A stretch of DNA of 64,000 bases, taken from assembly GCA_002498375.1 (NCBI GenBank), contig DAHC01000011.1, positions 1 to 64,000 on the forward strand, in the 5' to 3' direction. The position numbers were made by a program, and so were the translations under genes. Below the pieces are notes generated by a model, which had not been told where the DNA came from, searched no databases, and worked only from the letters and a program-made list of their open reading frames with translations. The DNA comes from Methanocorpusculum sp. UBA424 (GTDB lineage: Archaea > Halobacteriota > Methanomicrobia > Methanomicrobiales > Methanocorpusculaceae). Shown here in pieces: positions 24,567 through 32,376 of the stretch (positions within the stretch are counted from its first letter, which is position 1; the number at the start of each line of letters is the position of its first letter).

Positions 24567-25535
24567 ATGAAACTTGATAAATATCTGAAAACTGTTGCCG
24601 CCAAAGTGGATATGGAGGCGGATGAGTATAGTAAAGCGGTTGACTCGACTCTGCAGAAAGCAGCGTCCCATCTCCTTGTGAGCGGAGGAAAACGCCTGCG
24701 CCCGGCCCTTGTGCTGCTTTCGGCGGAGTCGATTCGAAGCGGCGCATCGGAGGATATTTTTCAGGCAGCCCTTGCTCTGGAATGGACGCATACCTTCACT
24801 CTCGTCCATGACGATATTATGGACGGGGATTCACTGCGCCGCGGAAGGCCGACGGTCCATGTGGTGTGGAACGAAGCCACCGCGATCCTTGCGGGCGATG
24901 TTTTGTATGCGAATGCATTCGAATATCTCTGCCGCGTGAAAAATGCCACGCCCGAGTCCAAAGTGATTGCCGTCCAGATGCTTGCCCATTCCTGCCATGA
25001 GCTCTGCGAAGGTCAGCAGGAGGATGTCTCGTTTGAAACGCGGTCGGATGTAACGCTGGATGAGTATCTTTCGATGGTCCGGAAAAAGACCGGCGTTCTT
25101 TATGCGGCGGCAGGCGGTATCGGGGCCGCCCTTGCCGGCGGAGATGTCAAGCAGATTTCTGCTCTGTACACGCTTGGCCTGAATACAGGCATCGCCTTCC
25201 AGATCCAGGATGATATTATCGATCTTCTCGCACCGTCGGAAGTGTCCGGCAAAGATCAGGCTTCTGATCTCCGGGAAAACAAGCAGAGTATCCTCGCGAT
25301 CCTTGCACGGGACGGGGGAGTCGATCTCTCCGCTTACCACAAGCCGGAGCTTTCCAAAGAGGAGATCAATGAAGCGATTTCTCTTCTCGAGACGTCGGGC
25401 GTGCTGGATAAAGCCCGGGGTATGGCCGAAAAACTGATCGCCGATTCCAAGGCGGGCCTGTCTGTTCTTCCGGACTCAGAAGCCAAGACGCTGATTATGG
25501 AGATGGCCGATTTCTTCGTTGCAAGAAGATACTAA
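24567..25535 (+). CDS. idsA: polyprenyl (geranylgeranyl) diphosphate synthase
   Basis: A 322-residue trans-prenyltransferase that builds C15-C20 prenyl diphosphates for ether lipids. The first aspartate-rich motif is DDIMDGDSLRRGRPT (DDIMD), and the second is QIQDDIIDL (DDIID). SGGKRLRPAL is the conserved front motif. A strong Shine-Dalgarno sequence, GAGGTGATCC, precedes the ATG by about 3 bp. It is the last gene of the operon. A run of seven T residues about 5 bp after the stop may terminate it. Confidence 0.95.
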   Translation: MKLDKYLKTVAAKVDMEADEYSKAVDSTLQKAASHLLVSGGKRLRPALVLLSAESIRSGASEDIFQAALALEWTHTFTLVHDDIMDGDSLRRGRPTVHVVWNEATAILAGDVLYANAFEYLCRVKNATPESKVIAVQMLAHSCHELCEGQQEDVSFETRSDVTLDEYLSMVRKKTGVLYAAAGGIGAALAGGDVKQISALYTLGLNTGIAFQIQDDIIDLLAPSEVSGKDQASDLRENKQSILAILARDGGVDLSAYHKPELSKEEINEAISLLETSGVLDKARGMAEKLIADSKAGLSVLPDSEAKTLIMEMADFFVARRY

Positions 25536-25540
25536 ATCTT

Positions 25541-25547
25541 TTTTTAG
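25541..25547 (+). terminator. T-run terminator after idsA
   Basis: Seven T residues just after the idsA stop codon, followed by more T-rich sequence. Archaeal RNA polymerase often stops at such tracts. No hairpin is seen. Confidence 0.4.
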
Positions 25548-25621
25548 ACATTTTATCTCAGGTTTCTACACCCGCAGACCGGATTCTCATAAGCAAAATT
25601 ATCCCTGCAGAACTCTGTAAC

Positions 25622-25930
25622 CACACCAAATTCATTCGAAAATAACTATTTCGATTGAAAAATGACCCTCCGCTGATCAAAATCACCCCTTTCCCTACAG
25701 CAAAAAACCATATCCTAAACAAAAAATACGCCCGATCCTGTCGATTTACAATTTAGACCATCGAAAATCATCATCAAAAATCAGTCAAAAATGAATCCCC
25801 TGGGGTCAAAATGGAATCGAAACGCCTATTTGCTAGTGGAATAATGATCGAAAAATCGTTGTTAGAGTTCATCCCAAAAACGACCCCGGAACTACCGATC
25901 CAATTCGGGAAGGAGTTTGTTGGGTGTGGA
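25622..25930 (-). repeat. long dispersed repeat R1, uninterrupted copy
   Basis: Read on the minus strand, this AT-rich stretch aligns with 31297-31606 and then 31932-32060 in the second intergenic region. The best block is 25872-25930 against 31297-31355, with 58 of 59 bases complementary. Further blocks align around AAATAGGCGTTTCGATTCCA, TGATGATGATTTTCG and GGCGTATTTTTTGTTT. This copy lacks the hairpin module and the GGCGCC element present in the other copy, so it looks like the unoccupied form. No coding potential is seen. Confidence 0.75.
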
Positions 25931-25939
25931 AACCTGAGA

Positions 25940-26375
25940 AAAAACCAACCGCGAATCGGCGCGAATCCGCCCTTCGGGCGAAGTGAATCGGATTTGCTTA
26001 TCCTCACTTTCGCAATCCAGCTTCGCTGTCTTGCTCATCCCTTCATCGGGACCGTTCGGGCAAATCCTGTCGGCGCCCCAGCGCCTCCCAACGGCAATTC
26101 CTCTCTCCGTCTCATTTTCCAATTGTCAGAATAGAACATTTTTCACATGAGTAATGCTCAATGAGCATCTCTCTTACAGGAGGCGCTGGGGCGCCGACAG
26201 GATTTGCCCGAACGGTCCCGATGAAGGGACGAGCAAGTCGAGGGCGGGCTGACCCAAAGGGGCGGCCATAGCCGAGCAAGGCTTTGCCTTGCGAGAGACT
26301 TGCGAGAGTGAGGGTCAGCAAATCCGATTCACTTCGCCCGAAGGGCGGATTCGCGCCGATTCGCGGTTGGTTTTT
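25940..26375. repeat. large interrupted palindrome
   Basis: Two pairs of perfect inverted repeats are nested: 25940-25998 with 26317-26375 (59 bp), and 26038-26088 with 26179-26229 (51 bp). The central loop is 26089-26178. The two arms differ between the blocks: 39 bp on the left, 87 bp on the right, where the right side holds an extra GCAAGGC-TTT-GCCTTGC hairpin (26276-26292). Short ORFs on both strands here share peptides only because of the palindrome and are not genes. Confidence 0.85.
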
Positions 26376-26482
26376 CTCATGCATCCACAATTATCCCTTA
26401 CACAAAACCGAGGTACACTCCCGCACAAAAGAGAAAATTTTCTCACAAATTCAAAAAAAAGAGATCTCCACCGCGGGCCGAC

Positions 26483-26606
26483 TCGCAAGCCTGTAGACTT
26501 GGCCGCAAACCATCGGTTTGCTCTGCTGAGGTCGGCCGCGTTCCGCGTCCAACCCGCCTCAACAAAGGGACCTAAAGGTCCTCGCCTCAGCTAAGATCGG
26601 CCGCCT
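26483..26606 (+). repeat. GCAA-hairpin module (R2), copy next to the PKD gene
   Basis: A string of short hairpins with conserved linkers. It contains GCAAACC-ATC-GGTTTGC (26505-26521), GGACCT-AA-AGGTCC (26568-26581) and weaker ones, with linkers like CTGAGGTCGGCCGC and CAGCTAAGATCGGCCGC. The same plan recurs at 30868-30935, 31366-31480 and 32125-32255, with different stem sequences. It runs up to the stop codon of the PKD gene. Confidence 0.7.
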
Positions 26607-28187
26607 TCAGCTCTCGTTTATCGTCATCACATAATTGACCGGATCGAATATACTGTAGAAGAGATGCATGAACTCTTTGATGACATCAAGAGGCCCTGGG
26701 ATACTGAGCTCGCCTAACGAAAAGGTCGTAACCGAGGTAGTCAGAGCGGTCGTCTGAGTTGGGGTGGGGGTGGATGTACTTACCGGAGTATTCACATAAA
26801 TTGCCCGGGAATACGAATCCGTTGCTCCCGTACTGTCGATGACCGTCAGCTTAACGATATAGGTACCTGCTGTGGTAAAGGTGTATGACGGATTCTTTGT
26901 CGCCGATGAGCCAAGCCCGCCGAAGTCCCAGACCCATTGTGTGGGAGATCCGGCAGACGTATCAACGAACAATACGGTCAGAGGCGCGATTCCGGAATCG
27001 GATGACGCTGTAAAAGAAGCATCGAGTCCGACTTTATTCACGGTGATGCTTTGATTGGAATACGTTGTACCGTTGACATTTTTGGCAACGAGACTCGCGG
27101 TATAAGATCCTGCAGTTGTATATGTGTGGGTAATAATCCCACTTGAAGAAGTGAGATGCGATGAATAACCATCACCATAGATCAATGTACAGTTATCAAA
27201 ACTCGACAGAGTATAATCGAATTTTACCGTTAATGGAACAGTCCCTGAACTTATGTTCGTTGAGAGTGATGCGCCGGGTAAAATTTTAGCGGCCGTTTTG
27301 GGAAACGTATAGGTTAGAGTGAGTTGTGTATTTGCAGAATTTAATGAAAGATTCGACGATGACATTTTATCATCGTTCAAAAATACAGTGGGCACTGTGG
27401 TGAAAACATATCCTTCGGCATTCTCAAGAATAATCGTCACAATATATGTAGTAGCTTCTGCGAATGTTGTAGAATCAGGGCTCCATTCAATTGAATAAAT
27501 CTCTACTCCAGCGGAAACATCTACATTTGTATCTGGTTTTGCACCATAAATCGGTGCAGTTAATTTTGTGATGTCAACCGAAGAGATAATTGTCGGGGAA
27601 CTGACAGTTATTGGATAGGAATATTTGTCAGATGCTTCGGTGCTATTTGTTACAGTTAAATTTACAATATATGTCCCGTTCGAGGTGAAGATATGTGAGG
27701 GATTTTGCTGTGATGATGTATCTCCATCCCCGAATTCCCAAGACCAGTTCGCAATTTGATATCCTTCTGATGTATCTGTAAACGCAACGGTTAACGGATA
27801 GGTACCAGACGTGGGAGATGCAGTAAATTCTGCATGAAGCGGGATTGCCGCGTTTACGGTAATTGGAATTATTGACGTATCAGTGGTGTCAGACGTGGAA
27901 TTTGTGGCAGTGAGAGTTGCGTCGTATGACTCAGCAGTAGAATATATATGCGTAGTACTTCCAGAAGCCTCAAAGGTATCAGGACTACTACCATCCCCAT
28001 AATCTATGGAAAAGGTTGTAGTATTGGTTGCAGAAAAAGTAAATGTCACTTCTAATGGAGCATAGCCGGAATTCGGCGTGGCTTCAAAATTAGTTATATC
28101 CGGTTCGCCATCCGCACTCACCGCCCCCACGCATCCCATCACAAGGAACGCCGCGAGAAGCACCAGTATCAATCGTTTCAGTATCAT
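26607..28187 (-). CDS. secreted PKD-repeat surface protein
   Basis: A 526-residue protein with an N-terminal signal sequence (MILKRLILVLLAAFLVMGCV). Four PKD-type beta domains follow, each with the GDG or FGG core (FSIDYGDGSSP, WSWEFGDGDTSSQ, LIYGDGYSSH, WVWDFGGLGSSA) and a TAGTYIVKLTV-like end. A Thr/Ser/Pro linker precedes a C-terminal segment, LDVIKEFMHLFYSIFDPVNY. PKD proteins form archaeal cell-surface layers or adhesins. I start at the ATG at 28187 because AGAGGAGGT lies 5 bp upstream; the 41 upstream codons overlap the PH gene. It is co-directional with the PH/Yip1 gene, 11 bp away. Confidence 0.85.
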   Translation of the reverse strand: MILKRLILVLLAAFLVMGCVGAVSADGEPDITNFEATPNSGYAPLEVTFTFSATNTTTFSIDYGDGSSPDTFEASGSTTHIYSTAESYDATLTATNSTSDTTDTSIIPITVNAAIPLHAEFTASPTSGTYPLTVAFTDTSEGYQIANWSWEFGDGDTSSQQNPSHIFTSNGTYIVNLTVTNSTEASDKYSYPITVSSPTIISSVDITKLTAPIYGAKPDTNVDVSAGVEIYSIEWSPDSTTFAEATTYIVTIILENAEGYVFTTVPTVFLNDDKMSSSNLSLNSANTQLTLTYTFPKTAAKILPGASLSTNISSGTVPLTVKFDYTLSSFDNCTLIYGDGYSSHLTSSSGIITHTYTTAGSYTASLVAKNVNGTTYSNQSITVNKVGLDASFTASSDSGIAPLTVLFVDTSAGSPTQWVWDFGGLGSSATKNPSYTFTTAGTYIVKLTVIDSTGATDSYSRAIYVNTPVSTSTPTPTQTTALTTSVTTFSLGELSIPGPLDVIKEFMHLFYSIFDPVNYVMTINES

Positions 28188-28198
28188 TTTTACCTCCT

Positions 28199-30130
28199 CT
28201 ACATCGATCCGACCGCAAACAGCAGCACATACACAATGATCAGGCCAAGAAACGCGGAAACCGCCGCCTGACCGGCCCGCATATTCTGACCGGCGGTTAG
28301 ACCTTTCCACGTCACCGCGGCAGACCAGATACTTGCCGCAAACTGACCAAGAATCGGGATCCAGCCGATTACCGCATAGGAAAGCGTACTTCGCATCACG
28401 ATCGCCGTTATCTCTGAAAACCGCACCTCCGGCTCACAGACCCGCGCCGTGATCCCGGTCATCACTGCCCGGATCATCACCGCTGCCAGCCAGATCACAT
28501 ACAGAACCAGGATGAACAGAACCAGCAGCATCAGATCCGTCTGCAGAGCCGAAAAGATCGGGAAATTTTCAGGCGAGATCCGCAAAACGGCTGGAACCAC
28601 ATACGCGATCATCAAAACCGTAAGAACCGCCCACAATGCTCCGGATAACAAAAACATCCCGAGAGCATCCCGGGGGGTCTCGCGCATATAATAGGAATAC
28701 GCATCCGACGGCCTGGTCAGAAACCCGATCAGCCCGCCGTTATACGGCATTTTTTCAGGCTTCTCCCGCCGCTCCCGTCTCTCCGGTTTTTTCCGTCCCC
28801 CTGATCTCTCAGCCTTCGTCCGTTTCTCCCGGCGTGCTGGTGTCCGGGAAGACTCGACCGGCGGATGCAGCAGAGATCCGCACAAAGCGCATACCTCATC
28901 ATCCACATGGTTTCGCGCTCCGCACGCCGGACAATACATATCCTGAGAATTTCTCTGGGACGGCGGACTTACCGTAGTCACCGTATACTGCGCCGACTCC
29001 GGTGCATATATTGAATGATCCTCTTCAGGGATGATTTCGGAAAGTTTCTGGATCCACAGTTCGCGGTCCGGCATGCCGGAGAACAGCAGATGCATCTCCT
29101 TCTCTCCATCTCTTCCCGCGATCTGCAGGGCGATTCCCGGTTCGCCCACCTCGCCTGCGAGACGGATCGCCCGGGCAAGCGTGTTCAGGGCGAACTCGCC
29201 GAGGATCGATGATTTCCCCTCGATCACCAAGCGCGTGTTCGTCAGATGAAGCGTAACGTAATTCCGCTTGATCCGAACGCCTCCTGTTGACAGAGCAACC
29301 CGCTCTCCCGCATCCGGTGAAAATATTCCGGTACAGGTCACGACCGTCGGTTCGGGAGCGGCCGAAATCAGCGTCTGTCTGACCGGCAGCTTCGCTTTCA
29401 GCTCCTGCATCCAGGCGGTCCTTGCAGACTCTGTTGGAAACGACATGACCATCTGTTTCGCGCCGGTCTGGGATCCGACGGAAAGCGCGATCGCCGGTTC
29501 TCCCTCCTCAGTCTCGAATGATGCGGCATCCATCAGCTCCGCGATGGCAAACTCCCGCCCGATCTTTCCTGTTGTATTCTGGAGGATAAGCCGGATATTC
29601 GTGAGATATATGGTGTAAAATGTCCGCTTTACCCGGACGCCCGCTGTTTCGATAACGACCGATTCACCGGAGACAAAATCCGGACGAACACTGTTTGCCG
29701 GGATATTAGGGACGGGAGCAGCGGATTGTATCTTCAGCTCAGGAGCGGGATTTCGCGGGGGAACTGCGGCCCGGGGCTTTGCTGCCTCTCCTCCTGCTTC
29801 GGCAAACGGTTTTACTCCGCTGACCTTCGCGATCTGATCGATCCATGCCTCCTGTTCCCCGGCCTTGAACACATTTCCTACCGGGAACCCCCAGATCATT
29901 TCCTTTTGTCCATCGGGTGTCGAGACGATAAGTTTGAGACCCGGCTCACCGGTTTCCAGTTTGCAGGGATGTGCCGAGAGGATGCTGCTTACCTTAAACT
30001 CCCTTGGGGAAGGCCCTCCTTCGATGATCAGCCGCTCACTTGTGAGGGTGGCAAAAAACTGCCGATTTTTTACGAGGATCGGCGATGCGTAATGCCGGAC
30101 TTCATTTGCGTGCATCTCAACGGGAGGCAT
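28199..30130 (-). CDS. triple PH-like, zinc-ribbon and Yip1-like membrane protein
   Basis: A 643-residue protein of unusual build. Three PH-like repeats (about residues 5-105, 140-250 and 270-370) each hold an LTN/SxRLIIxG core (TLTSERLIIEGG, YLTNIRLILQN, HLTNTRLVIEG). A zinc ribbon follows (CPACGARNHVDDEVCALCG, about 397-415), then a highly basic Arg/Lys/Glu linker. A membrane region of about four or five helices (about 480-643) resembles Yip1/DUF1282-type domains. It is likely an inner membrane protein with a cytoplasmic sensory part. It probably shares a transcript with the PKD gene. The exact function is unknown. Confidence 0.75.
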   Translation of the reverse strand: MPPVEMHANEVRHYASPILVKNRQFFATLTSERLIIEGGPSPREFKVSSILSAHPCKLETGEPGLKLIVSTPDGQKEMIWGFPVGNVFKAGEQEAWIDQIAKVSGVKPFAEAGGEAAKPRAAVPPRNPAPELKIQSAAPVPNIPANSVRPDFVSGESVVIETAGVRVKRTFYTIYLTNIRLILQNTTGKIGREFAIAELMDAASFETEEGEPAIALSVGSQTGAKQMVMSFPTESARTAWMQELKAKLPVRQTLISAAPEPTVVTCTGIFSPDAGERVALSTGGVRIKRNYVTLHLTNTRLVIEGKSSILGEFALNTLARAIRLAGEVGEPGIALQIAGRDGEKEMHLLFSGMPDRELWIQKLSEIIPEEDHSIYAPESAQYTVTTVSPPSQRNSQDMYCPACGARNHVDDEVCALCGSLLHPPVESSRTPARREKRTKAERSGGRKKPERRERREKPEKMPYNGGLIGFLTRPSDAYSYYMRETPRDALGMFLLSGALWAVLTVLMIAYVVPAVLRISPENFPIFSALQTDLMLLVLFILVLYVIWLAAVMIRAVMTGITARVCEPEVRFSEITAIVMRSTLSYAVIGWIPILGQFAASIWSAAVTWKGLTAGQNMRAGQAAVSAFLGLIIVYVLLFAVGSM

Positions 30131-30224
30131 AGACTAGTAAGTTAACTATTTCTCATCCGAACTATTTATACATGTCAACACGTTGTGCGATGATTTAATA
30201 CGTTTGCGGGCGTATTTTCATTAT

Positions 30225-30773
30225 ATGACTGAAAATTCCTGCCCTATGTGCGGAAGTACCTTCGGGTCGCTTTTGGCAAAAGGCATACTGATGATCATTC
30301 TCGGTATCCTGATGATGGTTTTCACTCTGGCATCTCTGTTTACGTTTGATATCCTGCTTGCGATCCTGCTGATCTTCGTGGGTATTACTCTTCTGACCGC
30401 AGGAACAACCTTCTTCGGTGAAGTAAAACGCACCTGGTGGGTCATTCTTCTCGGTATCCTTGTGATTATCTTTGGTATCCTGGCTCTGATCTTTCCGGTG
30501 ATCATGCTCGTGTACGCGATGTATGTTCTCGCCGCAGCCGCATTGATCGGCGGAGTCACCGACCTTGCCCTTGCCCTGATGGGAACATCTGCTCAGGTCA
30601 ACCGCGGTCTTCTCGCCGTTTCCGGTATCCTGGGGATTATCCTCGGTGTCCTGTTCCTGATCAAACCGGTAATCTTGGCATTCGAGTTCGTCGAGATCGC
30701 GGGTATTTTCTTCTTTGCTTTCGGTATCGTCGCGATCATCGAAGCATTCATGGCAAAATCCGCTGCCGCATAA
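30225..30773 (+). CDS. HdeD/DUF308-family membrane protein
   Basis: A 182-residue protein with about six transmembrane helices, preceded by a short N-terminal segment with a C-x2-C pair (MTENSCPMCGSTFGSLLAKG). The helices show the paired pattern of DUF308/HdeD proteins (GILMIILGILMMVFTLASL, FFFAFGIVAIIEAF). HdeD is linked to acid resistance in Escherichia coli; here the role is unknown. I start at 30225, because the upstream open frame is not family-like. It is divergent from the PH/Yip1 gene, so the two may share a control region at 30131-30224. Confidence 0.75.
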   Translation: MTENSCPMCGSTFGSLLAKGILMIILGILMMVFTLASLFTFDILLAILLIFVGITLLTAGTTFFGEVKRTWWVILLGILVIIFGILALIFPVIMLVYAMYVLAAAALIGGVTDLALALMGTSAQVNRGLLAVSGILGIILGVLFLIKPVILAFEFVEIAGIFFFAFGIVAIIEAFMAKSAAA

Positions 30774-30788
30774 TCACTGAGGCGGGAG

Positions 30789-30822
30789 GAGCCGATAGGC
30801 TCATCCTTAGCCGATTTTTTTT
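30789..30822 (+). terminator. hairpin plus T-run after the HdeD-like gene
   Basis: GAGCC-GATA-GGCTC (30789-30802) is followed by a run of eight T residues at 30815-30822, about 40 bp after the stop codon. Confidence 0.5.
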
Positions 30823-30867
30823 CATTTCGATTTCGTGTATTGGCTTGTTTTGGATGGTACAATTCTC

Positions 30868-30935
30868 GCAAGGCATTTGCCTTGATCGCAAGTCCGTTGA
30901 CTTGCTCGGCTGAGGTCGTCGACTTCGTCGCCGAT
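30868..30935 (+). repeat. GCAA-hairpin module (R2)
   Basis: It contains CAAGGC-ATTT-GCCTTG (30869-30884) and GCAAGTC-CGTT-GACTTGC (30888-30905), then the linker CTCGGCTGAGGTCG. The stems differ from those of the other modules but pair perfectly. Confidence 0.65.
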
Positions 30936-31150
30936 CCGCCAACGAAATGCACGAAAAGGGGGACAGGGGCGGAAGGATTGGGTTAGGGTGTATGTAAGAT
31001 TCGGGAAGGGTCAGGTTGGGTGCGGATACAAGAGAAAGCCCACCGCGAATCTCCGCGAATTTTCGCGAATCGCATTTTCCTTGCGTTCGGGGACTCTGCT
31101 CCGGCTTATCGCCTACGCAGCAATCGTCCCCTCACTGGAAAAATGCTGGG

Positions 31151-31174
31151 GAAAAACCCGCGTGCGGGTTTTTC
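31151..31174. repeat. perfect 11-bp hairpin
   Basis: GAAAAACCCGC, loop GT, GCGGGTTTTTC. As the last bases are T residues on either strand it could act as a bidirectional terminator. No gene ends nearby. Confidence 0.5.
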
Positions 31175-31196
31175 TATTGTTCTAAATCTCTCTTTT

Positions 31197-31250
31197 TTGA
31201 TTCGGGGTGCGGGGCCGCGACTCCGGCGCGGAGCGGCCCGCGGGGGGTAT
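31197..31250 (+). repeat. R5 repeat: CTCCGGCGCGGAG hairpin unit
   Basis: TTGATTCGGGGTGCGGGG followed by CCGCGACTCCGGCGCGGAGC and GGCCCGCG. It is related to the 34-bp arms of the palindrome at 58960-59248. In this copy the flanks changed so that GGGCC/GGCCC extend the stem. Confidence 0.6.
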
Positions 31251-31365
31251 CCTATTTTCTGAGGCCTATATTTGTTTCAAAGTAGTTTGTTGGGTGTCCA
31301 CACCCAACCAACTCCTTCCCGAATTGGATCGGTAGTTCCGGGGTCGTTTTTGGGACGATCTTCCC

Positions 31366-31480
31366 AGTCGCAAACCTTCGGTTTGCTCGCAAGGCAAAGC
31401 CTTGCTCAGCTAAGACCGCCCCTTCGGGACGGTACGCCTCCGCTAAGGTCGGCCGCTTTCAGCGTCCAACCCGCCGACGA
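31366..31480 (+). repeat. GCAA-hairpin module (R2) inside R1
   Basis: Hairpins are GCAAACC-TTC-GGTTTGC (31370-31386), GCAAGGC-AAA-GCCTTGC (31389-31405) and a 17-base CCGCCCCTTCGGGACGG stem-loop (31416-31432). Linkers GCTCAGCTAAGACCG and GCTAAGGTCGGCCGC match those of the other modules. The uninterrupted R1 copy has none of this. Confidence 0.7.
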
Positions 31481-31586
31481 AATTTTGTTCATTTTTCCAC
31501 TCGCAAATAGGTGTTTCTATTCCAAAATCACCTCCCACCGATCAATTTTGACCATTTTTTGATGATGATTTTTCGTGGGTAAAAAT

Positions 31587-31951
31587 CGAAATCGGCAGGA
31601 TTCGGCTTATTTTGGTTTTTGTTCATTCATTATATTTAAATTAGTAGGGTGGCGCCTGGAAAAAATGATGACCCCGGAAAAACTACCTACCTAGTGCGTT
31701 ACTAATTTATATAGTAGTAATTTTTATTTTGGTTTTTTTCTTTCCTTCTCTCTCTCTCTTCTGCAATGTACATAAAATAATAATAAGAGACTAGGCGCCT
31801 AAAAAAAAAAAGTGATTGATGAGAGTTTTTTCTTCCGCTCTAGGTCACTACCTAGGTAGGTAGTCTGTCGGGGGTTATCGTTTTTTTCAGGCGCCTGGGC
31901 ATTCCTTTATATAGTTTTACTGTTTTGCCGGCGAAATCGGCAGGATTCGGC
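31587..31951. mobile_element. MITE-like element with GGCGCC terminal inverted repeats, flanked by 20-bp direct repeats
   Basis: The outer 20-bp direct repeats CGAAATCGGCAGGATTCGGC (31587-31606 and 31932-31951) enclose 325 bp. Inside them a 245-bp core (31651-31895) has imperfect terminal inverted repeats of about 46 bp. These start GGCGCCTG, run through an A-rich stretch and a GATNACCCC block, and end ACTACCTACCTAG; 31651-31696 pairs with 31849-31895. A third GGCGCCT plus A-run lies at 31794-31812. The other R1 copy has only one form of the 20-bp repeat and no insert. There is no transposase gene, so if mobile it would be non-autonomous. Confidence 0.6.
31631..31640 (+). promoter_or_regulatory. 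possible box A entering the GGCGCC element
   Basis: TATATTTAAA lies 11 bp outside the left end of the element. On the other side CTATATAAAG (minus strand, 31906-31916) mirrors it. Either could drive a transcript into the inverted repeats. The evidence is the motif and symmetry only. Confidence 0.3.
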
Positions 31952-32124
31952 GTATTTTTTGTTTGGGGTGTGGTTTTATCGGGTCGGAAAAGGGGTGTTT
32001 TTGATCATCAGAGGGTTATTTTGGAATCGAAATGGTGGTTTGCGACTGGAATCCGGATGGTTTTGGGTTTGAATGGGTGGTTTTTTGGAGTGGAAAAGGT
32101 GGTTTTCAAGTGGAAGTGTCGTGA

Positions 32125-32255
32125 AATGAGAGACGGGTTGGACGCGGAACGCGGACGACCTCAGCCGAGGCGGGGACCTTTAGGTCCCTCAGCGGAGCAA
32201 ACAGAATGTTTGCGACCAAATCTATGATTTGCGACCAAGTCGATTGACTTGCGAG
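32125..32255 (-). repeat. GCAA-hairpin module (R2), inverted copy
   Basis: Four hairpins: GGGACCT-TT-AGGTCCC (32173-32188), GCAAACA-GAA-TGTTTGC (32197-32213), CAAATC-TAT-GATTTG (32217-32231) and CAAGTC-GATT-GACTTG (32236-32251). Read on the minus strand they have the order of the module at 26483-26606, with ACCCGTCT/CCAACCCG-type ends. After it, 32256-32376 is C-rich spacer leading to the ATPase gene, with a possible TATA box aaaatataat near 32306-32315. Confidence 0.7.
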
Positions 32256-32376
32256 AATCCGCCCACCCAAAACATCCCCTGCACCAACCCAACATACACC
32301 CCCAAAAATATAATCAGATCCCCCCTCTCTCTCCCCTCCTCTCTCACGTTGACAGCGAAACGGGATCCCGCCTTAC

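Larger units (their letters stand above)
31297..32060 (+). repeat. long dispersed repeat R1, copy split by two insertions
   Basis: It aligns in inverted orientation with 25622-25930. It is interrupted by a hairpin module at about 31366-31490 and by a 325-bp segment at 31607-31931. The bases just before it, GTTTGTTGGGTGT and CCACACCCAACC, form a palindrome at its left edge. No coding potential is seen. Confidence 0.7.

Noticed and set aside
25811..26390. ORFs of 107, 76 and 92 residues around the palindrome, sharing a KNQPRIGANPPFGRSESDLL peptide
   Set aside because: The shared peptide comes from the inverted repeat arms. Other parts show no family, start signal or codon pattern.
31740..31761. 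CT-rich simple tract inside the GGCGCC element
   Set aside because: A short pyrimidine run without copies or links to a gene. Noted only as low-complexity sequence.
26483..32255. Possible CRISPR array from repeated hairpins
   Set aside because: The hairpins differ in sequence, their spacing is irregular, there are no unique spacers of one length, and no cas genes are nearby.
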